Positions 1 to 8,334 are shown, numbered from the stretch's first letter. The stretch: 32,113 nucleotides of DNA from an uncultured bacterium (GCA_937928585.1 CALEZK010000050.1:1-32113); one strand, 5' to 3'. A program made the numbers and translations. The notes: a model not told the origin generated them from the letters alone.

Positions 1-152
1 GCGCGATACTCAGCCACCTCACCCGCCTTGGCATTGTGGTTCAAGACGACGGCGGGTTACTGTTTGGTATGGCCCTGCTCGTATTTGCGGGCAGTGCACT
101 CGTCCTGCTGATCCGGCGCGACTCGCTGCCGGTGGTGGGCGGCAAATGGTAA
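1..152 (+). CDS. C-terminal fragment of a membrane protein (5' end outside window)
   Basis: Reading frame 3 is open from the window edge to a TAA at 150-152 and encodes 49 residues. They include one strongly hydrophobic stretch (GLLFGMALLVFAGSALVLLI) followed by basic residues (RRD) and a short polar tail. This looks like the last transmembrane helix of a polytopic or bitopic membrane protein with a cytoplasmic C-terminus. No family can be named from so little sequence. An ATG at 146 overlaps its stop, but the downstream debranching enzyme is better started at 188, so the two genes are probably co-transcribed with a 35-base gap. Confidence 0.5.
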   Translation, partial: AILSHLTRLGIVVQDDGGLLFGMALLVFAGSALVLLIRRDSLPVVGGKW

Positions 153-187
153 CCATGCACAATTCACGTAGCGGGAGGACAGGGAGT

Positions 188-2122
188 ATGGCGATTCGGC
201 TGAACACGCATGACGAGTGGCTGGAGGCCGATGGGCTCGGTGGCTATGCGTCAGGAACGGTTAGCGGTATTCGCACAAGGAGGTATCACGCCCTGTTGCT
301 CAGTGCCGTGACACCGCCCACAGGCCGATATGTTCTGGTCAACGGGCTTGACGCCTGGGTCACTACGCCAAAGGGAAACTACGCGTTGACATCGCAAGTG
401 TATGAACCCGGTGTCGTATCGCCGCAAGGCTGGGAGAACATCGAAGGCTTCACGCACGAACCCTGGCCGAAATGGCGATACAAACTGCCTGATGGCACCG
501 AGGTCGAACACGAGTTGTTCGTTCCGCATGGTGCATCCGCGGTCGTGTTAACGTGGCGCATTCACGGTGACGCCACGGGTTGCGCGCTTTCCGTCAGGCC
601 ATTCCTGTCCGTGCGCGATTATCACAGCACCCACCACGAATCCGCGGGATATCGCAGCGATCCCGTGCTGGCCGGCGGAAAAGTCACGTGGCGTCCCTAT
701 AAAGAATTGCCGGCGGTCCACGCCCTGGGCGATGGCGAATACATTCACGAGCCGCAGTGGTATCGCAATTTCATCTACGAGGAAGAGCGCGCGCGCGGGC
801 TCGATTACACCGAAGATCTGGCATCTCCCGGCACGTTCCGATGGGAACTCGCCACGCAGCGTAGCGCATCACTCATCTTTACTGCCGACGGTCACGACAA
901 CATCCTCGGCGCGCCAAATGACTCCGTAGCGGCGGTATCGGAAAGATTGCGCCAGGCGGAGCAGTCGCGCCGCGCGAAGTTCTCGCATCCCCTTCACAAA
1001 GCAGCCGACGCCTATATCGTCAAGCGCGGTTCAGGCAAGACCATCGTGGCGGGATATCCCTGGTTTACGGATTGGGGCCGTGACACGTTCATTGCGCTGC
1101 GCGGTCTATGCCTGTCCACCGGCCGATTGGAAGAAGCCCGCAACATTTTGCTCGAATGGTCCGGCGCGGTTTCCGAAGGCATGCTGCCCAATTATTTTAC
1201 CGACAGTGGCGCTGCGCCCGAGTACAACACCGTCGATGCGTCGCTCTGGTACATCATCGCAGTGCACGACTTCCTGCAACGCGTCGGTGGTAAAGGTGCA
1301 AACGGTGATCTCGCCAGAATGAGGGACGCCATCGACGCGATACTTGCCGGCCACCTCCGCGGCACGCGCTACGGAATTCGTATGGATGAAGACGGCTTGC
1401 TTGCCGCGGGCGAGCCCGGCGTGCAACTTACCTGGATGGATGCAAAAGTCGGCGATTGGGTCGTTACGCCGCGAACTGGAAAACCAGTGGAAATCCAGGC
1501 GCTATGGATCAACGCGCTCAGAATTGGCAGTCACTTTTCCGACGCCTGGGATTCCCACTACCAGCGCGCGTCAACTTCGTTCTCGTCGCGCTTTTGGAAT
1601 GAAGCCGCCGGGTGTCTTTACGACGTAGTCGATTGCGATCACCGCGCAGGCGCGGTTGATCCCACGTTTCGTCCCAATCAGATTCTCGCAGTGGGAGGCT
1701 TGCCTTTTCCGCTGTTGGAAGGTGAACGCGCGCGCCGTATCGTCGACGCAGTGGAATCGCGCTTGTTGACGCCGGTTGGCTTGCGCTCCCTCGCGCCAGG
1801 CGAGGCAGGCTATCGCGGCAGATACGAAGGCGGCGTTGCCGATCGCGACGGCGCCTACCACCAGGGCACCGTGTGGCCGTGGTTGCTCGGGCCTTTTGTG
1901 GACGCTTGGATCCGCGTTCGCGGCGGCACGCCGGAAGCGAAGCAGGAAGCGCGCAAGCGGTTTCTTTCCCCGCTTCTTGAGCATCTTAATCACGCGGGCC
2001 TTGGGCACTTGAGCGAAATCGCGGACGGAGATGCGCCGCATACACCCCGAGGATGTCCATTCCAGGCATGGTCCGTGGGTGAAGCGCTCAGGATTCACCA
2101 TGACTTCCTGGACAGTAACTAA
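188..2122 (+). CDS. Amylo-alpha-1,6-glucosidase / glycogen debranching enzyme (GH133)
   Basis: This 644-residue protein should hydrolyse alpha-1,6 branch points left in glycogen or similar alpha-glucans; it is cytoplasmic, with no signal peptide. The N-terminal domain (about residues 1-270) opens with the family hallmark EWLEADGLGGYASGTVSG. The (alpha/alpha)6 catalytic domain follows, with PWFTDWGRDTF at about 291-301, YNTVDASLWY, LTWMDAKVGDW, DGAYHQGTVWPWL and a C-terminal HTPRGCPFQAWSVGE. These are the conserved blocks of the archaeal/bacterial-type debranching family, and the length is typical. I chose the ATG at 188 because GGGAGG at about 173-178 precedes it and the family homology begins at once. 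An in-frame ATG at 146 would add 14 unlikely residues. No other glycogen genes are visible here. Confidence 0.93.
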   Translation: MAIRLNTHDEWLEADGLGGYASGTVSGIRTRRYHALLLSAVTPPTGRYVLVNGLDAWVTTPKGNYALTSQVYEPGVVSPQGWENIEGFTHEPWPKWRYKLPDGTEVEHELFVPHGASAVVLTWRIHGDATGCALSVRPFLSVRDYHSTHHESAGYRSDPVLAGGKVTWRPYKELPAVHALGDGEYIHEPQWYRNFIYEEERARGLDYTEDLASPGTFRWELATQRSASLIFTADGHDNILGAPNDSVAAVSERLRQAEQSRRAKFSHPLHKAADAYIVKRGSGKTIVAGYPWFTDWGRDTFIALRGLCLSTGRLEEARNILLEWSGAVSEGMLPNYFTDSGAAPEYNTVDASLWYIIAVHDFLQRVGGKGANGDLARMRDAIDAILAGHLRGTRYGIRMDEDGLLAAGEPGVQLTWMDAKVGDWVVTPRTGKPVEIQALWINALRIGSHFSDAWDSHYQRASTSFSSRFWNEAAGCLYDVVDCDHRAGAVDPTFRPNQILAVGGLPFPLLEGERARRIVDAVESRLLTPVGLRSLAPGEAGYRGRYEGGVADRDGAYHQGTVWPWLLGPFVDAWIRVRGGTPEAKQEARKRFLSPLLEHLNHAGLGHLSEIADGDAPHTPRGCPFQAWSVGEALRIHHDFLDSN

Positions 2123-2153
2123 CGTAGCAACCCCGTATTTGGAGATTGATGAA

Positions 2154-3098
2154 ATGAGAAGGTTGTTGAAGAGCCGTTTTTCTCTCGTACTCGCAGCATT
2201 CGTGGTCTTAAACGCAGCGTTCTCGTTGTACGCGCAAGCCGCCGCCCCTGCCGACTTCACGTTGACGGAGGCAGGCGAAGCAAAGACGTTTACGTTGTCC
2301 AGCGCAAAGGGGAAATATGTCGCGCTGCACTTTCTGCTCAAGACAGAGTGCCCTTTGTGCCAGATGCACACCGCCAGTTTCGCCGCGATCGCGCGTGACG
2401 CCGCTGATGTAGTCCATATCTTTATCAAGCCGGATACGGAAGAAGAGATTGCCAAGTGGTCGGCGAATCTTCCAGAGGAAGCCAAGGCAAAATCACCGGC
2501 AATCTACCGCGATCCGGATGCGCAATTGGCGAAGGCATTCAACATTCCGGATGGGTACGCTTTCCACGGCGAATCCGTTCACTACCCCGCGCTGATACTA
2601 CTCGATCCCAGTGGCAAGGAAGTTTTTCGATACATTGGCAAGAGTAACCAGGACCGGTTTACCGTCAAGCAATTCACAGCCAAAATGTTCGAGTTGCGGA
2701 ACGCCAAGGCCTTCAAACAGTTCAATGTTCGCAAAGACGGTGTCGCCCTTGATGGGTATGATCCCGTATCGTACTTTAGCGGCGAGCCCACCGAAGGAAA
2801 GAAAGAGATCTTCGTGGATCTGGTCGGCGTTAAGTACTATTTCGCCGATACGAATCACCGCGATGCATTCTCGGCGAATCCCGAAAAGTATCTGCCTGCC
2901 TACGGGGGGTGGTGCGCGACTGCAATGGCCGAGGGCAAGAAAGTCGAGATAGACCCGCTGAATTACAAAGTCACCGACGGCCGCCTGTTTCTGTTCTTCA
3001 GAAACCTGTTCTCTAACGCCATTACCGATTGGAAGAAGGACGAACCGGCAAACACACTTGCCGCGGACAAGCAATGGATCGCGATCATCGGCAACTGA
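2154..3098 (+). CDS. Secreted thioredoxin-fold (peroxiredoxin-like) protein fused to a YHS domain
   Basis: The 314-residue protein starts at an ATG with GGAG 9 bases upstream. A signal peptide covers about residues 1-30 (hydrophobic core LVLAAFVVL, AQA-A cleavage region). Residues about 33-180 look like a redoxin/AhpC-type thioredoxin fold with Cys66 and Cys69 in ECPLCQMH and a cis-Pro region HYPALIL near 145. Residues about 190-314 match the exported YHS family: DGVALDGYDPVSYF, then YYFADTNHRDAFSANPEKYLPAYGGWCATAMA. YHS domains are thought to bind metals. I infer a periplasmic redox or metal-handling role; the exact reaction cannot be read from sequence. It lies 31 bases after the debranching gene and is closed by a strong terminator. 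Confidence 0.8.
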   Translation: MRRLLKSRFSLVLAAFVVLNAAFSLYAQAAAPADFTLTEAGEAKTFTLSSAKGKYVALHFLLKTECPLCQMHTASFAAIARDAADVVHIFIKPDTEEEIAKWSANLPEEAKAKSPAIYRDPDAQLAKAFNIPDGYAFHGESVHYPALILLDPSGKEVFRYIGKSNQDRFTVKQFTAKMFELRNAKAFKQFNVRKDGVALDGYDPVSYFSGEPTEGKKEIFVDLVGVKYYFADTNHRDAFSANPEKYLPAYGGWCATAMAEGKKVEIDPLNYKVTDGRLFLFFRNLFSNAITDWKKDEPANTLAADKQWIAIIGN

Positions 3099-3111
3099 TC
3101 GAGCCAGAGCA

Positions 3112-3153
3112 GAGCGACCGCGTCGCCTTGCGACGCGGCCGCTCCATCTTTTT
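3112..3153 (+). terminator. Rho-independent terminator after the redoxin-YHS gene
   Basis: GAGCG-A-CCGCGTCGC (3112-3126) pairs with GCGACGCGG-C-CGCTC (3130-3144) around a CTT loop. Only one A/C mismatch interrupts 14 pairs, and the stem is followed by ATCTTTTTG. The stop codon is 14 bases upstream. This is a textbook intrinsic terminator and marks the end of the transcript carrying the debranching and redoxin-YHS genes. Confidence 0.88.
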
Positions 3154-3448
3154 GTCCGAACCGCAACTCCCTGCCGGGTGGCTTCGTCGCACGGCAGGTC
3201 CGGGACTGACGCCAATCCTTGAATCTTGATGCGCACATGCGCTTAATTTGACAACTGAATGAAATGCAGCGGGAAAAGGAGTCTCCGGAAGCCCTTGTCT
3301 CCACTCGTTACACTTCGAATCAAAACTTCAAACCTTGACGACGTTCGAAATGCGGGCTATTGTGCCGCAGGGGCATTCCCGGTAAGCTGGTGTCTGTGGG
3401 AAGGGAGCCGCGCCCACGCGCGGCATCACAATCGGGGAGATTCGCGTC
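3154..3448. other. Gene-less intergenic stretch
   Basis: About 295 bases lie between the terminator and the next start. All six frames hold only short unconvincing frames. The one supported element is a promoter candidate at 3335-3363. A small inverted repeat, CTGCCG...CGGCAG, sits near 3172-3204 without a T-tract. Nothing else is recognised. Confidence 0.6.
3335..3363 (+). promoter_or_regulatory. Candidate sigma-70-type promoter for the small secreted protein
   Basis: TTGACG (3335-3340) and TATTGT (3358-3363) are separated by exactly 17 bases and match five and four of six consensus positions. It sits 85 bases before the start at 3449, in the only long gap of this region and just after a terminator, which is where a new promoter is expected. 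This is inferred from sequence only. Confidence 0.45.
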
Positions 3449-4036
3449 ATGGTTCGTCAACGGGCTTGCTTTGCCGGGTTCTTGCTCTTGTTTCTTGCGC
3501 TTGCCGCACCGGCATTCGCCGAAGTAAAGGTTTCAGTCACCATCACGGGCACAATTGAAGAGCTCATCCCGGTACTCCAAAAACTTCAGGAACTTGGCAT
3601 TGGCGGCGCGCCCGCCGTGGACGTCCCGCTCAAGCTGAATGTACACAGCGTCATGACGGAAGCGGGTGCGCCCGCGGATGCACCTGCGCCACTTGCCATC
3701 GGGCCAGTCACCGTGGAGCCGGCGGCAGCGAAGGCTGGCGATAGCGTGTTGATCTCCGCAGCGGTTCAAGATCAGGGCCGCGCAGTGGATACGGTGGCCG
3801 CAGCCATTGGAGAATTACGGATCGACCTTTTTGACAACGGCACCGAGGGCGATCTAACCGCGGGCGACGGCATTTGGTCGCGACAGATTGCACTTCCTGC
3901 GACCCTGGCGGCGGGCGATGCCCCTGTCAGCGTAAGTGCGTACAACGCAAGCGGCGAAGCGGTTACCGTTCCCGACGCCACCGGAAACCCAGTACCGTTG
4001 ACGGCGGAGGGTAAAGTCTCGATCGCCACCCCGTAG
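3449..4036 (+). CDS. Secreted protein of unknown function with an Ig-like (choice-of-anchor type) domain
   Basis: The 195-residue protein begins MVRQRACFAGF and has a clear Sec signal peptide (hydrophobic core LLLFLALAAP, AFA-E cleavage region near residue 24). GGGGAG lies about 10 bases upstream of the ATG. After cleavage comes VKVSVTITGTIEELIPVLQKLQELG, then a linker rich in Ala and Pro, then a beta-rich segment containing DLFDNGTEGDLTAGDGIWSRQI. That D-NG-GD-xAGDGxxS pattern is common in extracellular beta-sandwich domains that precede exported anchors, and may bind calcium. No catalytic motif is visible. It could be a periplasmic or surface accessory protein. The FadL-like gene follows 77 bases later on the same strand, but a link is not shown. 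Confidence 0.7.
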   Translation: MVRQRACFAGFLLLFLALAAPAFAEVKVSVTITGTIEELIPVLQKLQELGIGGAPAVDVPLKLNVHSVMTEAGAPADAPAPLAIGPVTVEPAAAKAGDSVLISAAVQDQGRAVDTVAAAIGELRIDLFDNGTEGDLTAGDGIWSRQIALPATLAAGDAPVSVSAYNASGEAVTVPDATGNPVPLTAEGKVSIATP

Positions 4037-4113
4037 GCCATCCAAGAGACGTTTTGACTCCCCGGTGGTAGACTTCGCGGGAATCCCATCGGATGACGAA
4101 GGGAAGTTGCTGC

Positions 4114-5313
4114 ATGGTAGTACCACGAAGTCTCGCGTTGGCCGCTCTGCTGTTTTTCGTTGCCGTTCGCAGCCTGCACGCCGCGGATGGCAACGAACTC
4201 ATCGGCATCGGCGCGATTCAGAAAGGTACTGCTGGTGCCGGTGTCGCCCTGCCCCAGGATGCAACCTGGACGCTGCTGAATCCCGCCGGCATCATCGCGC
4301 TCGAAAAACGCCTCGATATCTCCGGCGAGATTCTCGATCTATACCGAGGGTCCGAGCCTGACGGGCTTCCCATCGTGGTCAATCCCACCGCACGTGAGCT
4401 CGCCGACCACGGCGCTATCTTCGTCCCATCGGTCGGCATGATCTGGCCCCTTGAGCACGGCACCCTCGGGTTTGGAATGTTCGGATGCCAGGGCAACAAT
4501 GCCGATTACGACCGTTCCCGCACTACGTGGCCGTTTTCCCGCGGAAACGATCGGCGCTCCGAGCTGCAGGTGGCCCGCCTGCCGATTTCCTACGCGTATC
4601 AGTTCGACAACGGCTGGACGGTCGGGGCGACCGTCATGCCCGTAATCACCACGTTTCGCACCGACTCGCTTACGTTGAATCTGCGCCCCACCGAAGGAAA
4701 CTACAAACGCGAACTTGGTTTTGGCATCGGCGTCCAACTCGGGATTTACAAAGAGTGGGAGCACTTCAATGTCGGGGCAGTCTGGCGCTCCCGGCAATTT
4801 GTCGAGCAATACGAACACTACGAGGATGTCATCAAGTGGAACCTTGACCTTCCCGAAGTCATCCAGGCCGGTGTCGCGTGGAAGCCAAACGAAAAACTTC
4901 AGGTGCTGCTGGACTACAAGTTTCAAAAGTGGAGCGCGATAAAACAATTCAGCGAAGAAACCATTCGCGGAGGGCTGGGCTGGAACGATCAACATTTCGT
5001 CAAGGCGGGCATCGTATACCAACTTAATGATAACTGGATCCTGCGTTCCGGTTACTCGCGCGGCAATCCCGCCGTAGACGAAGCGCACATCTTCGCGAAC
5101 GCGCTCACGCCCGCCATCGCCGAAGACCACTTTACGCTCGGTTTCTCGCGCAAACTCACCGAACGCTCCGAAGTGCACTTCGCATGGACCCATACGTTCG
5201 AGGAAAGCCGGCGTGACGATGGATCCGGCGACATCTTCTCAAAAATCGGCCGCGGCACACAGGTCCAGTACGAAGAAGACGCCTACACTTTCCAATACAC
5301 GTTCCGCTTCTAA
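4114..5313 (+). CDS. FadL/OmpP1/TodX-type outer-membrane transport protein
   Basis: This 399-residue outer-membrane beta-barrel is likely to let hydrophobic compounds such as long-chain fatty acids or hydrocarbons cross the outer membrane. A signal peptide (MVVPRSLALAALLFF...LHA) precedes ADGNELIGIGAIQKGTAGAG and the FadL-like block DATWTLLNPAGI (NPAG at 56-59). Alternating amphipathic strands follow, including YAYQFDNGWTVGATV, LQVLLDYKFQKWS and WILRSGYSRGN. The protein ends in TFQYTFRF, a terminal Phe with alternating aromatics typical of BAM substrates. It is slightly shorter than E. coli FadL. An ATG at 4093 is in frame, but 4114 has GGGA at a better spacing and gives a normal signal peptide. 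The actual substrate is unknown. Confidence 0.83.
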   Translation: MVVPRSLALAALLFFVAVRSLHAADGNELIGIGAIQKGTAGAGVALPQDATWTLLNPAGIIALEKRLDISGEILDLYRGSEPDGLPIVVNPTARELADHGAIFVPSVGMIWPLEHGTLGFGMFGCQGNNADYDRSRTTWPFSRGNDRRSELQVARLPISYAYQFDNGWTVGATVMPVITTFRTDSLTLNLRPTEGNYKRELGFGIGVQLGIYKEWEHFNVGAVWRSRQFVEQYEHYEDVIKWNLDLPEVIQAGVAWKPNEKLQVLLDYKFQKWSAIKQFSEETIRGGLGWNDQHFVKAGIVYQLNDNWILRSGYSRGNPAVDEAHIFANALTPAIAEDHFTLGFSRKLTERSEVHFAWTHTFEESRRDDGSGDIFSKIGRGTQVQYEEDAYTFQYTFRF

Positions 5314-5347
5314 TCCGAAAACGCCACGCCGATGATGGAGGCCAAAT

Positions 5348-5376
5348 CTGAATCTTGAGCGTAAATTTGTTAAAAT
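5348..5376 (+). promoter_or_regulatory. Weak promoter candidate upstream of the sigma-54 activator
   Basis: TAAAAT (5371-5376) matches five of six -10 positions, but CTGAAT (5348-5353), 17 bases upstream, matches only three of six -35 positions. The surrounding AT-rich segment contrasts with the GC-rich coding DNA. No -24/-12 sigma-54 element is visible here, so there is no sign that the activator controls itself. Confidence 0.3.
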
Positions 5377-5404
5377 CCCTGGTTCCTGTTAAGAAAGGAA
5401 TTTC

Positions 5405-6772
5405 ATGTCGAACGAGGGCGCGCCAAGTGTATTGCTGGTCGATCAGGATCCAGCGATCGTGCGCGAAATCGTCTCTTTTCTCGACGAGCGCGGCTATGCC
5501 GTCGAGCAGGTCGATGACGGCGAAAAAGCTTACAATCTACTCGATGATCGACCCTTCGATGTCCTCATCACAGAATTAAACGCGCACCGAATCAACGGCA
5601 TGCGACTGATGGCCGTTGCGAAAGATCGCAATCCGGAGGTGTGCGTTATCCTCATCACGCGGGAACCGGACATTGCGCATGCAACCGAAGCCATGCGACA
5701 GGGCGCACTCGACTTCCAGACCAAGCCGCTCAATCTCGGGAAGTTGGAGGCGGTTATCCAACTTGGACTCGGACGCCAAAGACTCGTGCTCGAGCAACAC
5801 GAACTGCGCCGCAGGCTCGACGAGCAGTACGGCCTGGGAAGCCTGGTTGGAAAATCTCGCGGCATGGTGAAGGTTTACGAGGCCGTTCGGCAGATCGCGC
5901 CAACCCGCGCGACCGTCCTAATCGAAGGAGAGACCGGAACCGGAAAGGACCTCGTTGCGCAGGCCATCCATACCAACAGCCCCCGCCGCGATGCGTCATT
6001 TGTAAAATTAAACTGCGCAAGCATTCCCGAAGCCCTTGTCGAGAGCGAGTTGTTCGGCCATGTTGCCGGCGCCTTCACCGGCGCGACACACGCGCGCAAA
6101 GGACGCTTCGAGCTGGCGGACAAGGGCACGCTCTTTCTTGACGAAGTCGGTGAACTGTCGCCCGCCCTTCAAGCGAAACTCCTGCGCGTGCTCGAAAACC
6201 AGCAGTTTGAACGATTGGGCGATTCACGCACCATCACGGTTGACGTCCGCCTTATTGCGGCAACGAACCGGTCTCTCGAGAAAATGGCTGCAGAAGGTAC
6301 GTTCCGGGATGATCTCTATTATCGATTGCGTGTAGTTACGATCGGAATGCCCTCGTTGCGACAACGCAGGGAGGATATTCCGCTACTGGTCGATCATTTC
6401 GTGCGCGAGGCGTCGCGCGCCAACAACAAACAAATCGAGGGCATCACGCGTAACGCAACCGATGTGCTTATGCGATATGATTGGCCGGGAAACGTCCGCG
6501 AGCTCAAGAATATTATCGAAGGCATCGTCATCATGGCGCGCACAGGAAAACTGTTGGACGTGCAGGACATTCCGGAGCATCTTCGGCGCACCACGACTCC
6601 GGAAGTGCGCGAAATGCGCATCCCCACCGGTTCCACTATGGGCGAAGTCGAGCGCATCGTGATAGAAGAAACGATGAAGGCCTGCGGCTTTAACAAGGAA
6701 CGGTGCGCGAAAACGCTTGATATTGGATTGCGCACGCTCTACCGCAAACTGAAGGAATACGACATTCGATGA
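5405..6772 (+). CDS. Sigma-54-dependent response regulator (NtrC family) with an altered receiver domain
   Basis: The 455-residue protein activates RNA polymerase holding sigma-54. Domains are: receiver (about 8-125), AAA+ (about 145-385) with Walker A GETGTGKD (175-182), GAFTGA (222-227, the sigma-54 contact loop), Walker B GTLFLDEVGE and the arginine-finger segment RDDLYYRL, then a Fis-type helix-turn-helix at the C-terminus (CGFNKERCAKTLDIGLRTLY). The receiver is odd. Where the phospho-accepting Asp belongs it has Glu57 (DVLITELN), and the acidic pair reads Asp13-Gln14 (LVDQDP). Thr85 and Lys107 of the switch are kept. Activity may therefore not depend on phosphorylation. No histidine kinase is next to it. 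AAAGGA precedes the ATG. The target promoters are unknown. Confidence 0.93.
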   Translation: MSNEGAPSVLLVDQDPAIVREIVSFLDERGYAVEQVDDGEKAYNLLDDRPFDVLITELNAHRINGMRLMAVAKDRNPEVCVILITREPDIAHATEAMRQGALDFQTKPLNLGKLEAVIQLGLGRQRLVLEQHELRRRLDEQYGLGSLVGKSRGMVKVYEAVRQIAPTRATVLIEGETGTGKDLVAQAIHTNSPRRDASFVKLNCASIPEALVESELFGHVAGAFTGATHARKGRFELADKGTLFLDEVGELSPALQAKLLRVLENQQFERLGDSRTITVDVRLIAATNRSLEKMAAEGTFRDDLYYRLRVVTIGMPSLRQRREDIPLLVDHFVREASRANNKQIEGITRNATDVLMRYDWPGNVRELKNIIEGIVIMARTGKLLDVQDIPEHLRRTTTPEVREMRIPTGSTMGEVERIVIEETMKACGFNKERCAKTLDIGLRTLYRKLKEYDIR

Positions 6773-6796
6773 ACGCAAGGTGTCGACGCCATTTCC

Positions 6797-7780
6797 ATGC
6801 AACAATCTGAGTTTCAAAAAGCCTTTCGCGTCATGGGGCGCATCACCATCGCCGCGGTCTACTTGCTCATACTCGTGGGCGGTGTTGTGCGGGCCTCTGG
6901 CTCCGGAATGGGGTGTCCTGACTGGCCGAAGTGCTTCGGGCAGTGGGTGCCCCCCACCGATGTTTCGCAACTTCCTTCGAACTACCAGGAAATCTACGCG
7001 CATCGCGGCTACGCGGATACAGAATTCAACGCGGTAAAAACGTGGATCGAGTATCTGAATCGGTTGCTGGGAGCCGTGATCGGATTGCTCATCTTTGCAA
7101 CGATGCTGCTGTCAATATCCTTTTGGCGTGCCGATAAACAGGTCTTACTATTCACGATTCTATCTTTCATCCTCGTCGGGTTTAACGGATGGCTGGGCTC
7201 GGTAGTCGTCGCGACCAATCTCCGGCCCGTTACCATTACGATTCACATGGTCGCTGCATTGCTCGTCGTCGGCACCTTGATCTATGCGGTCGCAAGATCA
7301 CGCGCCGATGCCGCCTCCTTTGGAAGCATCCGCCCGTCGAAACTCATTCCATGGCTAATCGCATTGACAATTCTGTTGTCGCTCGCGCAACTGCTACTCG
7401 GCACCCAGGTGCGCGAGCACGTTGATGAGTTGGCGAAGCTCATGGGCGAGTCCAGTCGCGCACAGTGGAGCGAGTCATTTGGCAGGACCTTCTATATCCA
7501 CCGTTCGCTCTCGATCGCAATCTTTCTTGCGAACGCCGCCTTGGCTTTCGTTATCGTGCGAAGGACGCACACGAAAGGTGGTCTCGTTCGATCAGTTTAT
7601 GCATTGATGGGTTTAATCGGGGCGGAAATCATCGCGGGAATGATTTTGTATTACGGAGGCATGCCGGCCTCGTTCCAACCCGTTCACTTGTTGTTGGGGG
7701 CGCTTCTATACGGCGTCCAGTTCTACATCGCCATAGCTTACGGTTTCGCGCGCAATAGCGCCTCAGCCACGGCACCTTGA
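6797..7780 (+). CDS. ctaA: Heme A synthase (COX15/CtaA family)
   Basis: This 327-residue integral membrane protein should oxidise the C8 methyl group of heme O to the formyl group of heme A for cytochrome oxidases. It has about eight hydrophobic helices and the N-terminal family signature VRASGSGMGCPDWPKCFGQW, with the Cys pair Cys40/Cys46 in the first outer loop. Three of the four heme-ligand His positions are evident (His150 in TIHMVAALLV, His235 in YIHRSLSI, His297 in PVHLLLGAL). The fourth, usually EYxHR, reads EYLNR (Asn88); I recall the same substitution in Bacteroidota-type members. The ATG at 6797 lacks a good ribosome site and Met13 (6833) is an alternative. It starts 24 bases after the activator gene. 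Its 3' end overlaps tsaC on the other strand by 43 bases. Confidence 0.88.
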   Translation: MQQSEFQKAFRVMGRITIAAVYLLILVGGVVRASGSGMGCPDWPKCFGQWVPPTDVSQLPSNYQEIYAHRGYADTEFNAVKTWIEYLNRLLGAVIGLLIFATMLLSISFWRADKQVLLFTILSFILVGFNGWLGSVVVATNLRPVTITIHMVAALLVVGTLIYAVARSRADAASFGSIRPSKLIPWLIALTILLSLAQLLLGTQVREHVDELAKLMGESSRAQWSESFGRTFYIHRSLSIAIFLANAALAFVIVRRTHTKGGLVRSVYALMGLIGAEIIAGMILYYGGMPASFQPVHLLLGALLYGVQFYIAIAYGFARNSASATAP

Positions 7781-8334
7781 CGAAAAATCACGCCGGTATC
7801 GGGATCGAACACGGTAGATGGCGCGCTGGGCGGCAGGGCACCGGCATCAATACACAGGTGCACGCCGGCAAGCTTAATCTCCCCCGGTTTTGTTGCCGAT
7901 GGCTCACCGCTCCGATTCGCCGAGGTCGACGTAATTGCGCCTCCGAATGCACGACACAGGTCGCGCGCAATCTCGCTTCCGGGAACCCGCACGCAGACGG
8001 TTTCTCCGCCGCCGCAGAGTTCGCTTGGGAGGTCCGGATGTTTCCGTAACACAAGACTGAGCGGACCCGGCCAGAACCGCTCCATATAGCGTCGCGCGGT
8101 ATCCGATATCGCAAGCGAAATCTTTTCAACCTGCGAAACATCTGCGGCGATCAGCAAGACTGGATTTACCTCTGGCCTACCCTTTGCTTCGAACAACGCG
8201 CGAATTGCCTCGCGCGAGAACGGATCCACGGCGAGTCCATAGACGGTCTCCGTGGGGTATGCAACGACTTTGCCATCGCGAATGGCGCGCGCGGCAACTG
8301 CGATGCCGTCTCGATCAGGCTTCGCAATAATCAT
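7738..8334 (-). CDS. tsaC: L-threonylcarbamoyladenylate synthase (TsaC/Sua5/YrdC)
   Basis: This 198-residue cytoplasmic enzyme makes threonylcarbamoyl-AMP from threonine, bicarbonate and ATP, the first step of t6A formation on ANN-decoding tRNAs. It carries the YrdC blocks: YPTETVYGLAVD (26-37), the KxR element KGRPEVNPV (51-59), FWPGPLSLVL, VRVPGS and ITSTSANRSG (about 134-143). It is the short TsaC form without the C-terminal Sua5 extension. Its ATG overlaps the rdgB stop in an ATGA (8331-8334), so translation is probably coupled. It is the last gene of ctpA-rph-rdgB-tsaC and runs convergently into ctaA. Confidence 0.94.
   Translation of the reverse strand: MIIAKPDRDGIAVAARAIRDGKVVAYPTETVYGLAVDPFSREAIRALFEAKGRPEVNPVLLIAADVSQVEKISLAISDTARRYMERFWPGPLSLVLRKHPDLPSELCGGGETVCVRVPGSEIARDLCRAFGGAITSTSANRSGEPSATKPGEIKLAGVHLCIDAGALPPSAPSTVFDPDTGVIFRQGAVAEALLRAKP

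Noticed and set aside
1571..2485. 304-codon minus-strand open frame
   Set aside because: Covers the ends of two well-supported plus-strand genes (debranching enzyme and redoxin-YHS) and has no protein-like features.
4339..5193. 284-codon minus-strand open frame
   Set aside because: Shadow of the FadL-like gene; no start site or motif.
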